Origin: Thermomonas paludicola
GTDB taxonomy: Bacteria; Pseudomonadota; Gammaproteobacteria; Xanthomonadales; Xanthomonadaceae
Reading direction: 5' to 3'
DNA: 64,000 bases
Assembly (NCBI RefSeq): GCF_024498955.1
Contig: NZ_CP093311.1
Coordinates: forward strand, 1,488,001-1,552,000
Part shown: positions 7,752-17,476 of the stretch, in pieces
Layout of the letters: every line of letters starts with the position of its first letter
Numbering within the stretch: position 1 is the stretch's first letter
Notes under the pieces: generated by a model
What the model saw: only the letters and a program-made list of their open reading frames with translations
The model's database searches: none
What the model was told of the DNA's origin: nothing
Translations under genes and position numbers: made by a program

Positions 7752-9248
7752 CTATTCGAAGCTGCCGACTGACTCGTGGGCAAGATTGTCGAACCGGGTG
7801 TATTCGCCGAAGAATTTCAGCTTGAAGCTGCCGGTCGGCCCGTTACGTTGCTTGCCGATGATGATTTCGGCCAGCCCCTTGTCCGGCGAATTTTCCTTGT
7901 TGTAGTACTCGTCGCGGTAGATGAACACGATCATGTCCGCGTCCTGCTCGATGGCGCCGGATTCGCGCAGGTCGGCCATCACCGGGCGCTTGTCGGTGCG
8001 GGTTTCCAGCGAGCGGTTGAGCTGCGACAGCGCGATCACCGGCACGTTGAGTTCCTTCGCCAAGCCCTTCAGTGAACGGCTGATCTCGGAAATTTCGGTG
8101 GCGCGGTTTTCATTGTTGCCGGGCACTGCCATCAACTGCAGGTAGTCGATCACGATCAGGCCCAGGTCATGCTCGCGCTTGAGCCGGCGCGACTTGGCGC
8201 GCAACACGTCGGGCGACAGGCCCGGGGTGTCGTCGATGAAGATCTTGACGCCGTTCATCTGCGCGATGGCGCCGGTGACGCGGCTCCAGTCCTCGTCCTC
8301 CAGATCGCCGGTGCGCAAGCGGGTGGCGTTGACGCGGCCCAGCGAGGAAATCAGGCGCAACGCCAGCTGCGCGGCCGACATTTCCATCGAGAACACCGCC
8401 ACCGCTTTCTTCGATTTCAGCGCGCCGTACTCGGCGATGTTGAGTGCGAAGGTGGTCTTGCCCATGGCCGGGCGCGCGGCGAGGATGACCAGATCGGTGG
8501 GCTGCAGGCCGGCGGTCATCTGGTCGAATTCGGTGTAACCGGTGGGCAGGCCGGTCACGCCACTGCCATTCTCGGCCCGCTTTTGCAGCACCTCGAACGC
8601 CTCGGCCAGCGCGCGCCGCACCGGGGTGAAGTCCTGCTTGCCGCGCGAGTGGCCCTCGGCGATGGCGAACACGTCCTGCTCGGCCTTGGCCAACAGTTCG
8701 CCGGAGTCGCGCCCTTCGGGCTGGAAGCCGTCATTGACGATGGCGGTGCCCACGTCGATCAGCTTGCGCTGGATCGCCTTGTCGCGAACGATCTCGGCAT
8801 AGGCCTTGATGTTGGCCGCGCTGGGCGTGCTGGCGGCCAGCTCGACCAGATACGCGCCGCCGGCGACCTGCTCACCGAAGCCCTGCGAGTCGAACCACTC
8901 GCCCACCGTCACCGCATCGCAAGGCCGGTTTTTTTCCACCAGCTCGCGGATCGAGCGATAGATCAGCTGATGGTCACGCCGGTAGAAATCCTCATCGACC
9001 AGTTGATCGGCAACGCGGTCGAACGCAGCCGGGTCGAGCATCAGCCCGCCCAACACGGCCTGTTCGGCTTCCACGGATTGTGGCGGCACCCGCAGCTGCT
9101 CGATGCGCTGCTCGTTGCGGGTATGGAAGCTGGCGTCGGAACGCATTCCTGAACGTACGCTCATGGGTGGTTGCAAGCTCCCCGGCGAGCCGTCGTTGCG
9201 GCCCGATTGTTGTTGTTCGAAGTCGCCCATCGTAGGCTGCATTGGCAT
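7752..9248 (-). CDS. dnaB: Replicative DNA helicase DnaB
   Basis: About 498 residues, hexameric 5'-3' helicase of the replisome. The N-terminal DnaB domain (SVEAEQAVLGGLMLDP) is followed by a RecA-like domain with Walker A ARPAMGKTTFAL and Walker B LIVIDYLQLM, and the DnaB signature EISRSLKGLAKELNVPVIALSQLNRSLE. The N-terminal tail of about 50 residues is poorly conserved and contains three ATGs (9248, 9242, 9230) without a clear Shine-Dalgarno, so the start is uncertain. No intein is present. Confidence 0.95.
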   Translation of the reverse strand: MPMQPTMGDFEQQQSGRNDGSPGSLQPPMSVRSGMRSDASFHTRNEQRIEQLRVPPQSVEAEQAVLGGLMLDPAAFDRVADQLVDEDFYRRDHQLIYRSIRELVEKNRPCDAVTVGEWFDSQGFGEQVAGGAYLVELAASTPSAANIKAYAEIVRDKAIQRKLIDVGTAIVNDGFQPEGRDSGELLAKAEQDVFAIAEGHSRGKQDFTPVRRALAEAFEVLQKRAENGSGVTGLPTGYTEFDQMTAGLQPTDLVILAARPAMGKTTFALNIAEYGALKSKKAVAVFSMEMSAAQLALRLISSLGRVNATRLRTGDLEDEDWSRVTGAIAQMNGVKIFIDDTPGLSPDVLRAKSRRLKREHDLGLIVIDYLQLMAVPGNNENRATEISEISRSLKGLAKELNVPVIALSQLNRSLETRTDKRPVMADLRESGAIEQDADMIVFIYRDEYYNKENSPDKGLAEIIIGKQRNGPTGSFKLKFFGEYTRFDNLAHESVGSFE

Positions 9249-9327
9249 CGAGGTGTTGCAGACAAGTCGTGGGACATCCTGTGGATAACCCGTCTCACGC
9301 GCTGCGACGCCCGTTCATCCGCCGCAC

Positions 9328-9357
9328 AAAAAAAACGGGCGCCTTGCGGCGCCCGTC
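9328..9357 (-). terminator. Terminator after rplI
   Basis: On the minus strand ACGGGCGCC-GCAA-GGCGCCCGT is followed by T8. A strong intrinsic terminator separates the ribosomal genes from dnaB. Confidence 0.85.
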
Positions 9358-9383
9358 CGTTGTCACGCGCGACGGGAAGCGGC

Positions 9384-9839
9384 TCAGGCAGCTTCCGGCA
9401 CCACCACCACCTTGACCGTGGTGTTGATGTCTGCGTGCAGATGCACGTGCACTTCGTGCTCGCCGGTGTGGCGCAGCGGGCCTTCGCCCATCACCACTTC
9501 CGACTTGTTCACGTCCACGCCCAGCTGCTTGGTCAGCGCCTCGGCGATTTCGCGCGGGCCCACCGAGCCGTACAGCTTGCCTTCGGTGGACGCGTTGGCC
9601 GCGATGGTCACGCTGGCATCGGCCACCTTGCCCAGTCGGGCATTGGCAGCATCGAAGTTGGCCTTCGCCTGGGCTTCGTATTCGGCGCGCCTGGCTTCGA
9701 ACTCGGCCAGATTGGCGGCAGTCGCCGGCACGGCCTTGCCCTGCGGCACCAGATAGTTGCGGCCATAGCCCGGCTTCACATCGACCTTGTCGCCGAGGTT
9801 GCCGAGGTTGGTCACCTTCTGCAGGAGGATCAATTGCAT
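9384..9839 (-). CDS. rplI: 50S ribosomal protein L9
   Basis: 151 residues. The N-terminal domain [19 protein letters not shown] with [13 protein letters not shown] is the L9 signature, followed by the long connecting helix and a C-terminal rRNA-binding domain ending in [10 protein letters not shown]. It binds 23S rRNA at the base of the L1 stalk. Third gene of rpsF-rpsR-rplI. Confidence 0.97.
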   Translation of the reverse strand: MQLILLQKVTNLGNLGDKVDVKPGYGRNYLVPQGKAVPATAANLAEFEARRAEYEAQAKANFDAANARLGKVADASVTIAANASTEGKLYGSVGPREIAEALTKQLGVDVNKSEVVMGEGPLRHTGEHEVHVHLHADINTTVKVVVVPEAA

Positions 9840-9906
9840 CGTATTGCTCCGTATTCGTTAGCGATGGCAATCACCGCAACGGTTGCTGTCCGAATGGACG
9901 GGCCAA

Positions 9907-10137
9907 TCACACGTTGTGATTGTCGGTATAGGGAATCAGGGCCAGGAAGCGCGCGCGCTTCACTGCATTCTGCAGCTGGCGCTGGTACTTCGACTTGGTG
10001 CCGGTGATGCGGCTGGGAACGATCTTGCCGGTCTCGGTCAGGTACTGGCGCAGGGTGTTGAGATCCTTGTAGTCGATCTCGGTCACGCCTTCGGCGGTGA
10101 ACTTGCAGAACTTGCGGCGGCGGAAGAACTTGGACAT
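9907..10137 (-). CDS. rpsR: 30S ribosomal protein S18
   Basis: 76 residues, [17 protein letters not shown]..., with the S18 signature running from [19 protein letters not shown] to [22 protein letters not shown]. It binds the 30S platform together with S6, encoded just upstream. A single Cys is present, so this is a zinc-free form. Confidence 0.97.
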   Translation of the reverse strand: MSKFFRRRKFCKFTAEGVTEIDYKDLNTLRQYLTETGKIVPSRITGTKSKYQRQLQNAVKRARFLALIPYTDNHNV

Positions 10138-10163
10138 GGGTGTACTCCTGGTGGACGACGCGA

Positions 10164-10586
10164 TCAGGCGGCTTCGACGTTTTCGGCTTCGCCAGTGCCA
10201 ACGGCACTGTCGCTTTCGTCGTCACGACGACGGCGTTCGCCGCGCTCGGGCTTGTCGCCCTTCTCGTCCTTGTTCTTCATGATCAGGGACTGCTCGGTCA
10301 CGATGTCGTCGCGGCGCATCACCAGGTGGCGCAGGATGGCGTCGTTGAAGCGGAAGCCATCGACCAGCTCGTCGAGCACGGCCTGTTCGACCTCGATGTT
10401 CAGCAGCACGTAGTGCGCCTTGACCAGGTTCTGGATCGGGTACGCCAGCTGGCGACGACCCCAGTCTTCCAGGCGATGAATCTTGCCATTGCCGGCTTCG
10501 ATCGCGGACTTGTAGCGCTCGATCATGGCCGGGACTTGCTCGCTCTGGTCCGGATGGACCAGGAACACGATTTCGTAGTGACGCAT
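10164..10586 (-). CDS. rpsF: 30S ribosomal protein S6
   Basis: 140 residues starting [17 protein letters not shown], with an acidic/basic C-terminal tail ending [14 protein letters not shown] 10586 is preceded by GAGGAAA. The open frame extends upstream to 10643 but that part lies in the leader. First gene of the ribosomal operon; the S6:S18 pair commonly regulates this operon through the leader. Confidence 0.97.
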   Translation of the reverse strand: MRHYEIVFLVHPDQSEQVPAMIERYKSAIEAGNGKIHRLEDWGRRQLAYPIQNLVKAHYVLLNIEVEQAVLDELVDGFRFNDAILRHLVMRRDDIVTEQSLIMKNKDEKGDKPERGERRRRDDESDSAVGTGEAENVEAA

Positions 10587-10607
10587 GGTGGTTTCCTCGT
10601 GGATATC

Positions 10608-10626
10608 GGCCGGCGGAATGCCGGCC
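10608..10626 (-). promoter_or_regulatory. Leader hairpin upstream of rpsF, candidate S6:S18 autoregulatory element
   Basis: GGCCGGC-ATTCC-GCCGGCC forms a 7-bp stem in the rpsF leader, ending about 20 nt before the start codon and just ahead of GAGGAAA. S6:S18-binding leaders with a conserved CCG element are known in many bacteria. I see a CCG-containing hairpin in the right place but cannot confirm the full consensus. Confidence 0.4.
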
Positions 10627-10702
10627 ACATAGCCCTCGGCCATCTGTCGCGATGCACGGACAGGCGCGTTCGGGCGAGATCTCCCGCGAACGGGAGCCGG
10701 CC

Positions 10703-10731
10703 ATTATCGCCAATCAGGGCGCGCGACGCAA
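10703..10731 (-). promoter_or_regulatory. Promoter of the rpsF operon
   Basis: On the minus strand TTGCGT (10731-10726), 17 bp, GATAAT (10708-10703), giving a leader of about 110 nt before rpsF. Confidence 0.6.
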
Positions 10732-10763
10732 ACAACGCGCCGGCAGGCGCCTGCCCAGGCAGG

Positions 10764-11111
10764 TCAGAGCTCGATGATCCGCTCGGCGTCGGTGGTGAAG
10801 CTGGACCCGCAGCCGCAGCCGCCGGTCACGTTGGGGTTGCTGAACACGAACTGCGCGTTCAAGCCCTGCTGGACATAGTCGATGCGGGTCCCGTCCACCT
10901 GCGCCAGGCTGGCCGCATCGACGAAGATGTGCACGCCGCCATCGTCGAACACGGCATCGTCCGGCCTGCGCTCGTGCGCTACTTCGACCTTGTAGCCCCA
11001 CCCGGAGCAGCCGCTGCGGGACACGCCAAAGCGCAATCCCAACGCAGTGGTGTCGAGTTCGAGAAAGCCGAGGATGCGGGCGCGGGCGGATTCGGTCAGG
11101 TGAATGCTCAT
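10764..11111 (-). CDS. HesB/IscA-family A-type iron-sulfur carrier
   Basis: 115 residues, with the three cysteines of A-type carriers: one in RSGCSGWGY and the C-terminal GGCGCGSSF pair. Such proteins pass [2Fe-2S] or [4Fe-4S] clusters to apo-enzymes. The gene is a singleton, not within isc or suf, and divergent from asnS. It could be ErpA- or IscA-like; I do not assign a symbol. Confidence 0.9.
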   Translation of the reverse strand: MSIHLTESARARILGFLELDTTALGLRFGVSRSGCSGWGYKVEVAHERRPDDAVFDDGGVHIFVDAASLAQVDGTRIDYVQQGLNAQFVFSNPNVTGGCGCGSSFTTDAERIIEL

Positions 11112-11173
11112 TTCGCCATTGTAGCTCCGGTAAACTGGGAAACCATTTCATGCATGCAATGCAGGATTCCAAG

Positions 11174-12573
<1,400 letters not shown>

Positions 12574-12574
<1 letters not shown>

Positions 12575-12891
12575 TGGACGCCGACCTGATCCTGTTCTTC
12601 GCACTGACCTCGTTTGCGACGGCGATCGCCGGCGCCACCGCCTTTGTCATTTTCTGGCCATTGACCCTGGTGCACATCCGCGACCGCCATCCCGCCATCA
12701 CCGCGCTACTGGGCGAAGGGGCGTTCCTGAAGCCTGCGGCACTCTGGTGGCTGCTGCGTCGCGGGTATCGCAGCACGCCCGATCCGTCGCTATCGGGGCT
12801 GGCCGCACCGGCGCGGATTTCCATGCTGGTGATTCTGGCTGGCATTGCCTTGGGCGGCCTGCTGTGGATCGTCGGAAAGGCACTGACATGA
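12574..12891 (+). CDS. Small inner-membrane protein, unknown function
   Basis: 105 residues (MDADLILFFALTSF...) with one hydrophobic helix at each end (about 5-28 and 82-102) and a basic middle section (WWLLRRGYRS). The layout resembles UspB-like small membrane proteins, but I see no decisive motif. The ATG shares a base with the asnS stop and its own stop overlaps the next gene (ATGA), so all three are probably co-translated. Confidence 0.75.
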
Positions 12892-13199
12892 ACGACAGCA
12901 TGCAACACGACAGCTGGTGGCTGGCCATGCTGGGGCGCACGCTGGTATGGGCGCGGCTGCGCGAGCGCGAGGCCGGCACCGCCGAAGTATTCGACAGCGA
13001 CGGCAACACCCTGGCCTACGACAGTCTCGATACCGCGCGCGCGGCCCTCATGGATGCCGAGTTCGTGGAATTCAGCGGACTGGACGAAGACGACGCGCAA
13101 GAACACGGATTCTCGCTGCACGACGTCAACCCGCCGCAATCCAGCGACGACGCGGTGTTGCGCGGCCTGATGGTGCAACGACTGGGCGCACGCGGCTAG
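12888..13199 (+). CDS. Conserved hypothetical protein
   Basis: 103 residues, acidic and soluble, starting MNDSMQHDSWWLAMLGRTL. No recognised domain; the DSDGNTLAYDSLDTARAALMDAEFVEF stretch suggests a small alpha/beta fold. ATGA overlap with the membrane-protein gene upstream makes it the third member of the asnS operon. Confidence 0.7.
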   Translation: MNDSMQHDSWWLAMLGRTLVWARLREREAGTAEVFDSDGNTLAYDSLDTARAALMDAEFVEFSGLDEDDAQEHGFSLHDVNPPQSSDDAVLRGLMVQRLGARG

Positions 13200-13219
13200 A
13201 GCGCCGCGCGCCACGGCGA

Positions 13220-14962
13220 TCAGCCGCCTGCCGGCGGCGGCGCAACAGGTGGCGGCGCACGCACGCTGCCATTGTCTTCCTGCAACGCCGGCTTGAAGGG
13301 AATCTCCGGCGCCTTGCGCCCGGTCGAAGGCTGTTCGTTGGCATCCGGATCCACCGGTATGCAGCCTCCGCCAAGCGACAACAGCGACACCACGCAATTC
13401 AACTTGAGCCCGGTGCCCGGAATCGGGATCGACACTTGCTTGATGCCGCGCCGCACCCATTCCTCCAGCAACGTTCCGCTGGGGATCCAATACTTGTCAA
13501 AGCGGGTGCCGCGATACTCCAGGCCCGGCCGCTTGAGCCAGGTGCCGGCGCGGTCGATGTCGATGCCGCTGTTCTTCGACCACTGATCGGGCAGGCGCGG
13601 GCTGCCGTCCGCATTGAACAAGCCCGACTTGCCACTGCCATCATGGCCGTTGCCATTGCCGGTTCCCGCCACGTTGCGGTTGGACGCGCCCCAATCGTCG
13701 CTTTTCGCCGCCCCCGGCCAGCCGCCCGGCGCGGCCTTCAGGCCCGGACCGGCGCCGGTTCCGGCGCTGGCCACCCCGCGCCCGCCGGCATCCGCCGCGC
13801 GCGCGCCGGCTCCCCGGCCGGCCTGCGCCGTGCCGTCGCCTGCGGGACTGGTCTTGCTCCCGCCCGCGCCCGGTGCGATGGCCGTGCCATTGGCAGCGCT
13901 GCCGTTGCCGGGCTGCGCTGCACTTGCACCACCGTCACCCGTTCGCAACGGGATCTCGGCCACCTGTCCGCGCAGCTGCGGCACTTTGATCTGCGCCTGT
14001 TGCGCGCCCGCGGTGGGCGTGCTGCGCTCACGCGACAGCAAACGGGTATCCGGGACAAAGGTTTCGATCGCCTGCACCTGCGTGTTCAACGCGGGTGCGC
14101 GCAGCTGCACGTCGCGCTGCTTGACCTGCAGCGTCCTGACCGGCTGCGTTTGCAGGGTTGCGATCTGCTCCACTTGCGGCTGTGGCTGCACGTCGGGCAG
14201 ACGGACGTCCGGCAGCGTCACGCTGCGCTCGCGCGGCGGCGGCAGCTGGAAGCTCTGCGGCTGTGGCTGCGGGACATTGCTGACCTGCAACTGCTGGGCT
14301 GCCGATGGTTCTGCCAGCAGAGGCTTGGCAGGCTGGAGTTTCGGCATCTCGCTGCTGGCAGCCACAGGCGCGGCGGCCGGCACCGCAACCTGCTCCAGCA
14401 CCGGGTGCGCGGCTGGCGCGCTGGCGCCCGCCGATGCGGGTGCCGGTGAAGGCTTGAGCGACGGCGCTGCGGATGCCGGCGCGGATTCCGCGCCCGCACT
14501 GGCCAGCGCCCCGCCCCCCGCCACCGCGTTGCCGCGCCCGATGAACTCGACCTGCACCGCCTCGACGGACGCCTCCTCCTGTTGCTGTGCCAGCGCCAGA
14601 AAGCGCAGGTACATCAGCCACAGCAGCAGGCCCGCCAGCAGCAGGTGCAGCAGCAGGTCGGCAACGCCGACACCGATACGCAATGTGCGATCTTCGCGCG
14701 GATTGTTCGGCCGGCCCAACCGCAGCAACTGGAAAAACGGGCGGCCCAGCCCCCCGGCCTTGCCGATGCGCTGCAGCGGCCGCTGCACGAATGTTTCAAT
14801 CCAGGCCTGCGGCGGCGCATGGCGCGGCTTGGACTCGACCTGCGACATGGCATCCAGCCATCCCTGCCAGCCGGAGGGAAGTTCTTCCGGCGCCTGCGCA
14901 CGACCGGTCTTGAGCAGATGCCGCTGATTGAGCGCGGCAATGACGTCATTGGCTGTCGTCAC
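13220..14962 (-). CDS. Low-complexity single-pass membrane protein (transmembrane repetitive protein type)
   Basis: 580 residues. A basic cytoplasmic N-terminus of about 95 residues is followed by one transmembrane helix (about 98-118, GVGVADLLLHLLLAGLLLWL). A long Ala/Pro/Gln/Gly-rich region follows (about 140-450), then a more ordered C-terminal domain (about 470-560) with two Cys (LNCVV, GGGCIPVD). Proteins of this plan are common in xanthomonads, encoded beside nfuA; the function is unknown. The architecture recalls TonB/TolA-like periplasm-spanning proteins, but no TonB box or TonB C-terminal motif is seen. The start is 15 nt after nfuA. Confidence 0.75.
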   Translation of the reverse strand: MTTANDVIAALNQRHLLKTGRAQAPEELPSGWQGWLDAMSQVESKPRHAPPQAWIETFVQRPLQRIGKAGGLGRPFFQLLRLGRPNNPREDRTLRIGVGVADLLLHLLLAGLLLWLMYLRFLALAQQQEEASVEAVQVEFIGRGNAVAGGGALASAGAESAPASAAPSLKPSPAPASAGASAPAAHPVLEQVAVPAAAPVAASSEMPKLQPAKPLLAEPSAAQQLQVSNVPQPQPQSFQLPPPRERSVTLPDVRLPDVQPQPQVEQIATLQTQPVRTLQVKQRDVQLRAPALNTQVQAIETFVPDTRLLSRERSTPTAGAQQAQIKVPQLRGQVAEIPLRTGDGGASAAQPGNGSAANGTAIAPGAGGSKTSPAGDGTAQAGRGAGARAADAGGRGVASAGTGAGPGLKAAPGGWPGAAKSDDWGASNRNVAGTGNGNGHDGSGKSGLFNADGSPRLPDQWSKNSGIDIDRAGTWLKRPGLEYRGTRFDKYWIPSGTLLEEWVRRGIKQVSIPIPGTGLKLNCVVSLLSLGGGCIPVDPDANEQPSTGRKAPEIPFKPALQEDNGSVRAPPPVAPPPAGG

Positions 14963-14977
14963 GCGCGCATGGCTCCG

Positions 14978-15571
14978 TCAGACCGCGTTGTTCGACATGT
15001 AGGGCGCGCTGCCACTGGCATGATCGGTGGCGTCGCGCACGCCGGTCACGCCGGGAACCTTGTCCAGCAGGGTTTTCTCGACACCTTGCTTCAGGGTGAT
15101 GTCCACCATGCTGCAGCCGTGGCAGCCGCCGCCGAAGTTCAGTACCACGATGCCGTCGGCGCTGACTTCGGTGAGCGTGACGTGGCCCTTGTGCATGGCC
15201 AGCTGCGGGTTGACGTCGTTGTCGATGACCCACTGCACGCGCTCGACCAGCGACGCGGCCTGACCCGGCGCCACGCCCTTGATCCTGGGCGCGCGGATCT
15301 GCAACTGCCCGCCGGTGGCCATCGTGGTGTAATCGATGTCCGCACCGTCCAGAAACGGCACGCTGGGCGCATCCAGCCAGAGCGTGAAGCCCTCGCAATC
15401 GATAGCCCATTCATCACCGTTCAGTTCACCGGGCTCGGCAAACTCCAGGCGCACGTCGGCACGCGTGGTGCCGGCGTTCTGCGCAGACAGGCGCACGCCC
15501 AAGCCTGCAATGGCCTCACGTTCGATCAACTTTCGGAAATGCGTCTGGGCGGCTTCGGAAATCTGGATCAT
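14978..15571 (-). CDS. nfuA: Fe-S biogenesis protein NfuA
   Basis: 197 residues. The N-terminal degenerate A-type domain lacks its cysteines, and the C-terminal NifU-like domain has the CxxC cluster site in [21 protein letters not shown]. It delivers [4Fe-4S] clusters and protects Fe-S enzymes under oxidative stress. It is divergent from the pterin dehydratase gene and upstream of the repetitive membrane protein. Confidence 0.95.
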   Translation of the reverse strand: MIQISEAAQTHFRKLIEREAIAGLGVRLSAQNAGTTRADVRLEFAEPGELNGDEWAIDCEGFTLWLDAPSVPFLDGADIDYTTMATGGQLQIRAPRIKGVAPGQAASLVERVQWVIDNDVNPQLAMHKGHVTLTEVSADGIVVLNFGGGCHGCSMVDITLKQGVEKTLLDKVPGVTGVRDATDHASGSAPYMSNNAV

Positions 15572-15651
15572 CCCGCTATTCTAGCGGTGCGGAAACCCAT
15601 CTGCGCATCGCCTGCGTCCCGGTTCAGCGTCGCTCAAAAGAAGAGTCCCTC

Positions 15652-15993
15652 ATGACTGATCTCATTCCGCTTGCCCAAGCACACTGCACCGTTCGCCACG
15701 GCCACGAACACCGGCTCGGCGAAGCCGGCATCCGCGAACTGTTGCCGCAGCTGCCCGGCTGGACACTGGTGGAGGATGCCCACGCGCTGAGCAAGACCTT
15801 CCGCTTCCCCGACTATTACCGCACGATGTCGTTCGTGAATGCGTTGGCGCACGTGGCCAACGCCGAAAACCACCACCCCGACTTGTCGGTGCATTACGAC
15901 CGCTGCGTGGTGCGCTTTTCCACCCACGACGTCGGCGGGCTGAGCGAGAACGACTTCATCTGCGCGGCGAAGGCGGATTTGCTGGCCGGCTGA
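15652..15993 (+). CDS. Pterin-4a-carbinolamine dehydratase
   Basis: 113 residues. The family motif [31 protein letters not shown] carries the catalytic His pair. The enzyme regenerates tetrahydrobiopterin after aromatic amino-acid hydroxylation. No phenylalanine hydroxylase gene is in the window. The start at 15652 has AAGAGT upstream. Confidence 0.93.
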   Translation: MTDLIPLAQAHCTVRHGHEHRLGEAGIRELLPQLPGWTLVEDAHALSKTFRFPDYYRTMSFVNALAHVANAENHHPDLSVHYDRCVVRFSTHDVGGLSENDFICAAKADLLAG

Positions 15994-16007
15994 TCCACGA
16001 CGGAAAG

Positions 16008-16035
16008 CCCTGGCTGCCGCAGGCTTCAGCCAAGG
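16008..16035. terminator. Possible bidirectional hairpin between convergent genes
   Basis: CCCTGGCTG and CAGCCAAGG form a 9-bp stem with one mismatch and a 10-nt loop between the convergent pterin dehydratase and rluC genes. No T-run, so evidence is weak. Confidence 0.35.
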
Positions 16036-16047
16036 CCACGCCAACCC

Positions 16048-17013
16048 CTAACCCAGCCGATCCAGCACTTCAACCAGGTCCGTCGCCAGCGGCGCGTTGA
16101 GAGAATACGGCGCCTTGCCGCCATCCAGCGAAAACTCCAGGGTGGAGGCATGCAGGAACAAGCGCTTCAGGCCCACCTGCTCGCGCAGGCGCTTGTTGGC
16201 GGGTTCGTCGCCGTATTTGTCATCCCCGGCCACCGGATGGCCAATGTGTTGCGCGTGGACGCGGATCTGGTGGGTGCGGCCGGTTTCGATGCGAACTTCG
16301 CAATAACTCTGGCCCGCACGGCGCTCCAGCACGCGGAAATGGCTCATCGACGGCTTCCCGGCCGGATTGACTTGCACATGGCGCTCGCCGCCTTGACGCA
16401 GGCCGACGTGCAACGGCGCATCCACGCTCATCACCCCATCCGGCATCCTGCCCAGCAACAGCGCCAGATAGCGTTTGCGGATGCCGGCGCCGTGGTCTTC
16501 GCGCAACAACGCCTGCAGTTCGGTCAACGCCGAACGCTTCTTGGCCAGCACCAGCAGACCGGAGGTGTCCCGATCCAGTCGATGCACCAGCTCCAGCTTG
16601 TCCTTCGGTCGCAACGCACGCAACGCCTCGATGACTCCGAAGCTGATCCCGCTGCCGCCGTGGCTGGCCAGGCCCGAGGGCTTGTTGATCGCCAACAGTC
16701 GCGCGTCTTCGAACACGATCGAGGCTTCAAGCGCCTCCAGCAGTCCCTTGGGCGGCAAACGTCCGGCATCTTGCGTGCTTTCGATGCGAACAGGCGGGAT
16801 CCTGACGACATCTCCCTCTTCCAGCTTGCGCTCTGCCCGGACCCGCCCGCCGTTGATTCGCACCTGCCCGCTGCGGATCAGCTTGTAAATCAGGCTCCGC
16901 GGGGCGCCCTTGAGCAGGCCCAGCAAAAAATTGTCCACGCGCTGGCCGTCACTGTCTTCGGTAATGCGGACGCTGCGGGCACCGCTGCTGGGGGGGGGTT
17001 GCGGCTGTGTCAT
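16048..17013 (-). CDS. rluC: 23S rRNA pseudouridine synthase RluC
   Basis: 321 residues. An N-terminal S4 domain (VDNFLLGLLKGAPRSLIYKLIRSGQVRING) is followed by the RluA-type catalytic domain with HRLDRDTSGLLVL, containing the catalytic Asp. RluC modifies three uridines of 23S rRNA. Start at 17013 (MTQPQ) chosen; an ATG at 17049 is in frame. A run of nine C on the coding strand (16990-16998) near the start encodes PPP and may be prone to slippage. Divergent from rne, as in many gammaproteobacteria. Confidence 0.94.
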   Translation of the reverse strand: MTQPQPPPSSGARSVRITEDSDGQRVDNFLLGLLKGAPRSLIYKLIRSGQVRINGGRVRAERKLEEGDVVRIPPVRIESTQDAGRLPPKGLLEALEASIVFEDARLLAINKPSGLASHGGSGISFGVIEALRALRPKDKLELVHRLDRDTSGLLVLAKKRSALTELQALLREDHGAGIRKRYLALLLGRMPDGVMSVDAPLHVGLRQGGERHVQVNPAGKPSMSHFRVLERRAGQSYCEVRIETGRTHQIRVHAQHIGHPVAGDDKYGDEPANKRLREQVGLKRLFLHASTLEFSLDGGKAPYSLNAPLATDLVEVLDRLG

Positions 17014-17476
17014 CGGGATTTGATCTGCTACACTCGAGGGGTGATGCAAGGGTTTGATTTCGCAGGAAGTGTCGGGCAGTTTGCTGCCCTCCGGCCGAAA
17101 GCCGATCTTCCTGGCGAGCCCCGCCGCAGTGACGTTGCCACCACCCTCGGGGCGGACATGTTAACGGCTGCGCGGCAAACCCGCCCATCGCCGGCCCCGT
17201 GTCGTGATGTTGCCCGTTGAACAATGCCCCGCGCGACGCGCCCATCCCCTCAAGGCATGGCGCGGCGGTCGCCGGCCCTGCAACACCTACATTTAAGGAA
17301 CAAGCGCTCCCGCGGTTCGCCGTGGTGTGGCAGCGCTGGAAAACTTGAGAGCCGCATTGGACGCGCCCCGCGCGCCCGTGCGCTTGCGGTATCCAGAGGC
17401 GAAACGCCCCATGGTGTTCCGCGCATTGCCTTCTCCCCCCGTGGGGCGTGGGCGCGGATGCGCAAAGGAACGCACA
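17014..17476 (+). promoter_or_regulatory. rne promoter and long 5' leader
   Basis: 463 bases without a gene between rluC and rne. A plus-strand extended -10, TGCTACACT (17026-17034), would give a leader of about 435 nt. Long structured leaders are a known feature of rne, where RNase E cleaves its own mRNA to autoregulate. An AAAGGAA at 17464-17470 serves rne. I have not folded the leader and cannot align it with the enterobacterial rne 5' UTR element. Confidence 0.55.
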
